Source: Nephromyces sp. MM_2019
Lineage: Eukaryota > Apicomplexa > Aconoidasida > Nephromycida
Reading direction: 5' to 3'
DNA length: 11,616 bases
Assembly: GCA_015657535.1 (NCBI GenBank)
Contig: JADHZB010000752.1
Location: 1-11,616 of the forward strand
Part shown: piece after piece, positions 7,801 to 11,616 of the stretch
Layout of the letters: each line of letters opens with the position of its first letter
How positions within the stretch are numbered: position 1 is the first letter of the stretch
Program-made: the position numbers and the translations under genes
Notes under the pieces: model-generated
Database searches by the model: none
What the model saw: the letters and a program-made list of their open reading frames with translations, nothing else
What the model was told of the DNA's origin: nothing

Positions 7801-9709
7801 AGATATCCTATGCTATTTTGAGGTGTTTACCAGGGCTTCTCCTAGGCAGAAACAACTAATCATACAGTCTTTGAATTCGGCAGGAAATTACACTATGATG
7901 TGTGGGGATGGTACAAACGATGCAGGAGCTCTGAAGGCTGCCCACGTCGGAGTATCCTTATTGAGTAGTAGTGGGGGGCCTGCCGATGAGAACGAATCGT
8001 CATCATCATTGGGGGTGAGAGGCGTTTTTCGAGAAGTTTCTGCTTTAGGCAGTGGTGGAGTTGCTCCACAAGATCTGAATCATTTAAGGAGCCTCACAGG
8101 GCTTGCTTCGCAAAAGATTCAACAGAAAACTTCTCGTGTGGATAGTGGAGCGTTAGAAAAGCAGGCAGGGCGTGCAATGAGGCAAACTTCAAAGTATGGA
8201 AAGAATTTGCCCTTTTCATCATCTTCTCATGGTTCTTCAAAGGCTTATCCTCCTTTTGCTCGCAGGAACGACACGTTTCAAGCTGATGGTGCTGCTTCAA
8301 GCTCATTAAGCTCTGTTTACCATCGTAGAAAGAATCAGGATACTCTTTGGAGATACTCAATGGGTAGCAAAGGTGATGCAGGAGGAAGCAGTGTTTTGGA
8401 GGCTGCCGTGAAACCCACGCCTATCGTCAAAGTTAGTAAAGCAAACGCTCTTGCTGAAGCTCTAAAGGAAGCTTCACAGGATATGGAGTTTGATAATGTA
8501 ATGCCAGCCTTGGGTGAAGCTTCTATTGCATCACCGTTTACACACCGGGGAACAACGATTCGGTGTGTGTTACCTATAGTTCTATTTGGCCGAGCCACAA
8601 TGGCTACAGTGATATCAATGTATCAACTGATGGGAGTAAACTCGCTTGTGACTGCCTTTGCTTTCAGTGTGCTTCGTCTGGCAGGTGTAAAGTTTGGAGA
8701 TCTTCAAGGGGTTGTTGAGGGCCTCTTCATTACTCTCTTGACGCTGATTCAGCCGAGTTGCAAGCCTTCATCAAGGCTGACTCATGAGCTGCCAGCCTCC
8801 TCGATTTTCGCCCCTTCTGCGTTTGCCATACTGCTAGGACAGATAGTTATACACCTTATCGTGTTGATGGTAGGCTGGCGACTGGCTGAAGTCGTCAAGC
8901 TATTGAAGAAGGCCAGGTTATTGTTACCAACAATACGTGCAGAGGGCGCCACTGCTTCCTCAATCTATCATCTATCTTCATCATCCTCGCTCTTGTCGCC
9001 GTCATTCTCCGTCACATCTTCATCCTCAGCTTTGCACACCTGGTGGAACTTTCCGTCGTTTTTCCGCTCTATTAACTGGGCTGAATGGCTTTATCCACTC
9101 AGGGTACTTCCCTTGGTTATTCAGGGGGTGAGTCACGTACCGTTTAATCACACACAGCTAGGGAATGCTAATGGTTTTTCGGGGGGAGTCTTTCTGGCTG
9201 CTCAGCAGCTACAAGACTACCCAAAATCTCCCCAAAACATAGTAGGCACAGCATCCTCATTATCTTTTTCTTTGTTAAACAACCATACGCGATTGATTGA
9301 TGCTGACGAGTTTGTTGAGCGTATGGATGGGAAATTCTACCCAAATGCTATTAATACCATCATCTTCTTCATCCTCAGCGGGATGCATATTGGCAGCTAT
9401 CTCTGCAACTTTGGGGGGACTCCATGGGTGATGCCTCTAAGCGAAGCTCCACTGATGAAATGGGCTTTAGTTGCTGCCTTCTCTTGGCTGGCTCTTATAG
9501 TCTTTGAAGTCTCTACGGCCTTCAATCGATGGTTGGGGCTTATCGTTGGTTTAGGCTGGGAAGTTCAGCTGATTTTGGCGTGTTTGATTCTGTTTGATGT
9601 GGGGGGTTCATGGCTGTGGGTGGAATTCATCAAACGGTGGAAGTCTAGATCTTTCTATGGGAAGCTACGTAATGAAGTGAGTGTTGGGAAGGAAGATGAG
9701 TGTGTGTGA
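4877..9709 (+). CDS. ATP13A1: P5A-type ATPase (Spf1/ATP13A1 family), exon 2
   Basis: This exon encodes residues 779-2388 of the pump, including the catalytic domains and M5-M10. Visible landmarks are CTEPFR; the phosphorylation motif D811-KTGTLT; GDPMELA (about 1054-1060); FSSALQRM (about 1185-1192) and K1373-GSPE in the nucleotide-binding domain; T1462-GDNPLTA; AGDALDLL; TRASPRQK; C1787-GDGTNDAGALK in the P domain; then EASIASPFTHRG leading into M5 (about 2017-2045), M6 (2050-2070), M7 (2092-2113), M8 (2268-2290), M9 (2305-2327) and M10 (2340-2362). Family members are usually near 1200 residues. The excess here is in Ser/Lys/Glu-rich inserts at about 841-1030, 1073-1173, 1203-1363, 1496-1596, 1643-1746, 1806-1963 and 2130-2256. 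The insert at 1806-1963 sits where Spf1 has its arm region before M5. The M7-M8 loop is predicted luminal and holds two N-H-T glycosylation sequons (N2202, N2247). The exon starts at 4877, not at the internal ATG 4889, because the preceding codons V-S-V-A complete the family alignment. The stop is TGA 9707-9709. Substrate is inferred from the family. Confidence 0.92.
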   Translation, partial: VSVAMVGLFKKGTRCTEPFRMVTAGQVNILAFDKTGTLTSDKMLVQGVYVTPEMLVTNQRSSAGSVSPLHRILYADKPGLVEGHTQFCEENKVRTRNHPRSEAESNFLQESQGEFAMKSASEKPLVRTSANQGKPNSETASLIAAELPSSQRLMGEDKAALPVMAEETASSHHGGKRYSRWSLDLFLSSLCGETLGFLRSFSTCSDARHLESSSTKKCDARKTMDVAAEVGSSLLNTVDDAHTVEKTLTDQIVPFPAIAVMGGCNSLCLIKGKVVGDPMELAAFEAVGWRCVSNDKMVNSRMGIPAGNVFPPLSSMGNVRETVEGLGTMMPTSFQGGLMIEKAAKRQSSPAENVSSSSVLMRSGASSKSTDFSAAQVAENMESRSRFRDFQSRVNEEHLRVMKRFPFSSALQRMTVIAEHKGPALRYVGDNLISACCSDPMCVNELLQRNNFDDYLSRDVERKGAEVDDRIIGTAAEKEAPVLLDGIKKDGVDGGLESHFNEAQGQQKHSFIKADIRESEKTHNKSQVSAPSVSTVAESGLQHLVGSSSVASSPMQLGISASSHPLELSSLLQKSFMVKGSTPFSAPPSYLVLSKGSPERMKKFISHPPSEYDELCTSFTMKGYRVLSLGYKLTSADAVHMRRSDVEANLNFAGFLVFSCKLKPGTKDIIAGLRASNLKTIMITGDNPLTACQVAKELEMVTKPEGLILTVSPSNRQQVVLKPSQPMHSLRRKPLLTEPAGGGGVNHSAEADGLPIAVKANEDMKSEGSTIPQQSTVEDSFALEASTVYSISKPDLPPNNKEETSSTKHIYSFEEAASSARLVWRSVRTDEIVKEGFDFDNLVALKRKYFLCLAGDALDLLQKQFQSRSDQHWNKQSNIQSDIPAFKNLSNGKSSIFTNTLVGFIFNSLVGFSRSSAKKKDADIRKLYIEGRSSDCHSDWEASSTDINGSSQAKSGDKLAAPIRISNPDKRISLKDILCYFEVFTRASPRQKQLIIQSLNSAGNYTMMCGDGTNDAGALKAAHVGVSLLSSSGGPADENESSSSLGVRGVFREVSALGSGGVAPQDLNHLRSLTGLASQKIQQKTSRVDSGALEKQAGRAMRQTSKYGKNLPFSSSSHGSSKAYPPFARRNDTFQADGAASSSLSSVYHRRKNQDTLWRYSMGSKGDAGGSSVLEAAVKPTPIVKVSKANALAEALKEASQDMEFDNVMPALGEASIASPFTHRGTTIRCVLPIVLFGRATMATVISMYQLMGVNSLVTAFAFSVLRLAGVKFGDLQGVVEGLFITLLTLIQPSCKPSSRLTHELPASSIFAPSAFAILLGQIVIHLIVLMVGWRLAEVVKLLKKARLLLPTIRAEGATASSIYHLSSSSSLLSPSFSVTSSSSALHTWWNFPSFFRSINWAEWLYPLRVLPLVIQGVSHVPFNHTQLGNANGFSGGVFLAAQQLQDYPKSPQNIVGTASSLSFSLLNNHTRLIDADEFVERMDGKFYPNAINTIIFFILSGMHIGSYLCNFGGTPWVMPLSEAPLMKWALVAAFSWLALIVFEVSTAFNRWLGLIVGLGWEVQLILACLILFDVGGSWLWVEFIKRWKSRSFYGKLRNEVSVGKEDECV

Positions 9710-9720
9710 GGGTGTCTTGG

Positions 9721-9832
9721 TGTGGCGGGTGGTTTGGGTGAGTTTTAGTGGGTGGTGTATGTGCGGGGGGGTGGGCTTTGACGGGTGGTGTGGTGGGTGG
9801 TTTGGGTGAGGTTTGGTGGGTGGTGTGTGCGT
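9721..9832. repeat. G-rich 68-bp-period tandem repeat with G-quadruplex potential
   Basis: The 40 bases at 9721-9760 match 9789-9828 with four mismatches, giving a 68-bp period and a partial second copy. The block has many closely spaced GGG runs on the + (sense) strand, including a run of seven G at about 9765-9771, each separated by short T/G loops. It begins 12 bases after the stop codon, so it would lie at the start of the 3' UTR. Quadruplex formation is inferred from G-run spacing only. Confidence 0.8.
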
Positions 9833-9974
9833 GACAGGATTTGGTGATTTAAATGAGTATTGGAGGGCTATGACGGCCGGCACGTGTGTGTGGAATGATT
9901 CTTTACGAACTTCCAATCGATTTTTTATATTGTGCAGGGGATCGCACTCACGTGGTTTATGGTTTGCCCGGCCT

Positions 9975-9976
<2 letters not shown>

Positions 9977-10038
<62 letters not shown>
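9977..10038. repeat. (GT)31 microsatellite
   Basis: An uninterrupted GT dinucleotide run of 62 bases, the longest in the window, about 270 nt after the ATPase stop codon. The Cys-Val repeat frames over it are not genes. Confidence 0.98.
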
Positions 10039-10042
<4 letters not shown>

Positions 10043-10250
10043 TTAAGCAGTTTTTGTCGCTTCAACAAAGCCTTTTTGAGATTTTATTCAACTAAATGAT
10101 GGATTTGATTGAGGAAGAAACCAATGAATGCTTCGTAGCTAAGCTGTTTTTGATTTTATACGAGAAACTTGTAAAATATTTAAATTCGTGCGAGTTTTGT
10201 TGCGGGATATGCTAAAGGTAAAAAAGTCGTGTACTTAAATATATTCACAG

Positions 10251-10290
10251 CAGTAACCCACTCACTCACACAGTAACCCACTCACTCAAA
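10251..10290. repeat. 20-bp tandem duplication
   Basis: Two adjacent 20-bp units (10251-10270 and 10271-10290) beginning CAGTAACCCACTCACTCA differ at one base near the end (C versus A). They mark the left boundary of a CA-rich block that continues to about 10540. Confidence 0.93.
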
Positions 10291-10507
10291 CAGCCACACA
10301 CGCAGCAACACAGAATCACGGAAACACTTCCACACAGACAGAAAAACGGAGACACACGCACCAACACGCGCACACACACACACGTGAGCACTGAATGCTT
10401 ATTGGCAATATCGCGTACCCACATAATGTGCTCCACCATGTTTTCAACGAATTTTCCTGACTCAGATGAGGACACATTCAAACGCACACAAAGACATACA
10501 CACAAAG

Positions 10508-10538
<31 letters not shown>

Positions 10539-10540
10539 AC
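10291..10540. repeat. CA-rich low-complexity block with (CA)n tracts
   Basis: This block is dominated by CACA-type sequence on the + strand. Uninterrupted runs lie at 10371-10383 (13 bases) and 10512-10538 (27 bases), and a small tandem duplication, AAAGACATACACAC, lies at about 10490-10516. Between the two CA runs is a more complex stretch (about 10384-10480) with no recognisable product on either strand. Its reverse complement is TG-rich, like the intron and 3' flank of the ATPase gene. Confidence 0.85.
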
Positions 10541-10890
10541 AGCCACTCTGGTGCACTGAAAAAGTGCATTAGTGCAGACATATCAACAGCTTTTTCAGCA
10601 TTCCAGAGGAATTTTGCCTATGTGATTTTCTTACTTTAGACCTTAGCTTATCTTCTGAAGGTGATAAACGACGACCTTAGAAAGGTTTATAGCCTTGATA
10701 GTTTAAGCATGCCAAACTATTTGATATCTGCTATAAACCTTCTCTGACTAGCAATCAGCTTACTCTACAAAGAAAATCGCTTTTTCAGTGAATTTGAGAG
10801 AATTGACGGCGTTCTTTTTGAAAATCTGATTTCATTATTTTATCTTGGCTGTCTCATACTTGTTGGAGGTGGGTTGTTCTTAAGGCTGCT
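10541..10890. other. Intergenic segment of ordinary complexity, no gene recognised
   Basis: This 350-bp stretch lacks the dinucleotide repeats that flank it on both sides. It has no long reading frame on either strand. It contains a nested inverted repeat (10682-10741) and an 8-base direct repeat, GACCTTAG, near 10638 and 10673. Its normal complexity makes it the most plausible place in the right flank for a small non-coding RNA or an exon of an unseen gene, but nothing is diagnostic. Confidence 0.4.
10682..10741. repeat. Nested inverted repeat (potential stem-loop)
   Basis: The outer arms AAGGTTTATAGC (10682-10693) and GCTATAAACCTT (10730-10741) are perfectly complementary over 12 bp. Inside them, ATAGTTT (10698-10704) pairs with AAACTAT (10714-10720) around a 9-base loop. 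The two stems are separated by a small asymmetric internal loop (4 and 9 bases), so a single RNA or DNA hairpin of about 60 nt can form. I do not recognise an RNA family. Confidence 0.75.
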
Positions 10891-10899
10891 GTGTCTGAG

Positions 10900-10930
10900 T
10901 GTGTGTTATTCTGTTTGTGTGTTATTCTGT
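10900..10930. repeat. 16-bp tandem repeat in a TG-rich island
   Basis: TGTGTGTTATTCTGT occurs at 10900-10914 and again at 10916-10930, with a 16-bp period. The copies lie within a TG-rich island (about 10880-11065) that interrupts the otherwise CA-rich right end of the window. Confidence 0.85.
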
Positions 10931-11042
10931 GTGTGTGTTTTTTGTGTTACGTGACCAATGGAAAGTGGAAAGTGTTTTTGTGTCTTTTAGTGTGAACAAA
11001 AGATTTTGAGCCTGCTCTGGTATGACTTTGATGATTCTCGCT

Positions 11043-11125
11043 GTTGTGTGCACCTGTGTATGTGGGTTTGCGTCTCCACGAAATCACACCAACACACACA
11101 CACACATACACACAGGCACATACGC
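11043..11125. repeat. Imperfect TG/CA inverted repeat
   Basis: A TG-rich arm (about 11043-11065) is followed after roughly 35 bp by a CA-rich arm (about 11101-11125) that is close to its reverse complement. Both contain CCTGTG and TATGTG or their complements, with two small indels. It marks the point where the + strand switches from TG-rich to CA-rich. A (CA)n run at 11092-11106 lies between and into the second arm. Confidence 0.55.
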
Positions 11126-11616
11126 CCATAGGTACATATAGACAGAAGCGCACCTAGAAAAGGACGTACAAACACACAGATTGACTTATACAGGCTAACA
11201 CACACACACAAACAAATACGCTCCAACACACGAAAAACCTTTACAAATATCTACGATACTGCACACACACGATAAATTCGCTGTGGCTCTTAATTGAAGC
11301 AGCAAACAACAAACTTACACCTCGAAATTTTTTTTAATAAAAAATACAAAAGTGCTTATTCGCCGTTATACATGTATATATTGCTGAATAGAAATGGCGA
11401 TAGCCCCACACACGCACACACACAAGATTTTCTTTTCACGAGAAGATGGGTTGTTTCATAGCCAAATTAAGTTGCCTTGAATTACACTCGATCTCATGTA
11501 AAAAATCCACTTCTCAAACATCTAGAAATCAACCCTTTCGGATATTAAGCACCCATAGCATAAACGATTGACACACACACACAACAGCCAGTAAGCACAC
11601 ACTTGTAGCTGCATGA
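11126..11616. other. CA-rich right flank, no gene recognised
   Basis: This is CA-rich, AT-rich sequence with short uninterrupted (CA)n runs at 11198-11210 and 11571-11583 and smaller ones near 11409-11424. It has a 12-bp perfect palindrome, TATACATGTATA, at 11367-11378 and one AATAAA on the + strand at 11336-11341 after a T run. The AATAAA lies about 1.6 kb past the ATPase stop codon, so I do not assign it as that gene's polyadenylation signal. Reading frames here on the - strand are Cys/Val-rich translations of the repeats. Confidence 0.45.

Larger units (their letters stand above)
9710..10250. other. 3' flank/UTR of the ATPase gene, G/T-rich then AT-rich
   Basis: No coding region is supported. 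The stretch begins with a G-rich tandem repeat immediately after the stop codon, continues through mixed sequence to a (GT)31 tract at 9977-10038, and then becomes AT-rich (10040-10250). I see no AATAAA on the + strand in this interval, so the mRNA 3' end cannot be placed. TTTATT at 10083-10088 reads AATAAA on the - strand, a weak hint of a polyadenylation signal for a convergent transcript. Confidence 0.45.

Noticed and set aside
4932..8598. Antisense frames of 70-97 residues across exon 2
   Set aside because: They are shadows of the strongly supported sense coding sequence and show no domain of their own.
10251..10290. CRISPR-like or telomeric repeat array
   Set aside because: There are only two adjacent units without spacers, in a eukaryotic CA-rich setting. 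The unit is not a telomere repeat.
10655..10750. C/D-box small nucleolar RNA
   Set aside because: The box C-like GTGATAA is imperfect, there is no convincing terminal stem next to the boxes, and no guide target can be checked here. Kept only as a remark on the hairpin.
9665..11229. Frames with long Cys-Val, Thr-His or Pro-His runs in the 3' flank
   Set aside because: They are direct translations of GT/CA microsatellites and the G-rich tandem repeat.
11336..11341. AATAAA as the polyadenylation signal of the ATPase gene
   Set aside because: It lies about 1.6 kb past the stop codon, beyond several composition switches, and a single AATAAA in AT-rich sequence is expected by chance.

Overview
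The window comes from a eukaryotic nuclear genome, most likely a protist. It carries one intron-containing gene with GT-AG splice boundaries, long T-rich and GT/CA-microsatellite flanks, and no operon structure or tRNA/rRNA signature that I could find. The encoded protein is a P-type ATPase whose conserved core is interrupted by many long, Ser/Lys/Glu-rich, low-complexity insertions. That style is common in apicomplexans and other alveolates, but the sequence alone does not fix the lineage, so I hold the assignment only loosely.

Layout. Positions 1-1350 are non-coding and T/TG-rich. They contain a diverged direct repeat (3-117 and 279-378), and just upstream of the gene three AUG-stop dinucleotide codons, two of them in a 10-bp tandem repeat. 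Positions 1351-9709 on the + strand hold one gene in two coding exons, 1351-3684 and 4877-9709, separated by a 1192-nt phase-0 intron (3685-4876) with two (TG)n tracts. The joined product is about 2388 residues and is confidently a P5A-type ATPase (Spf1/ATP13A1 family), the ER pump known in yeast and animals to extract misinserted transmembrane helices. All catalytic motifs are present and in order: TGES, DKTGTLT, KGSPE, TGDNP and GDGTND. The membrane motif that normally reads PPELPxE is altered to PIEFPIT. The protein is about twice the usual family length.

Positions 9710-11616 contain no convincing gene. The stretch begins with a G-rich tandem repeat touching the stop codon and a (GT)31 microsatellite. 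It then alternates between CA-rich and TG-rich blocks with small tandem and inverted repeats. The strand bias flips (TG-rich on + through the gene and its 3' flank, mostly CA-rich after 10250), which could reflect a convergently transcribed neighbour beyond the right edge, but no protein supports that.

No mobile element, CRISPR array or multi-gene system was found. The points most worth checking are the altered M4 motif, the exon 2 acceptor fused to a perfect donor consensus (GTAAGT), the AUG-stop cluster, and a possible in-frame exitron in exon 2.
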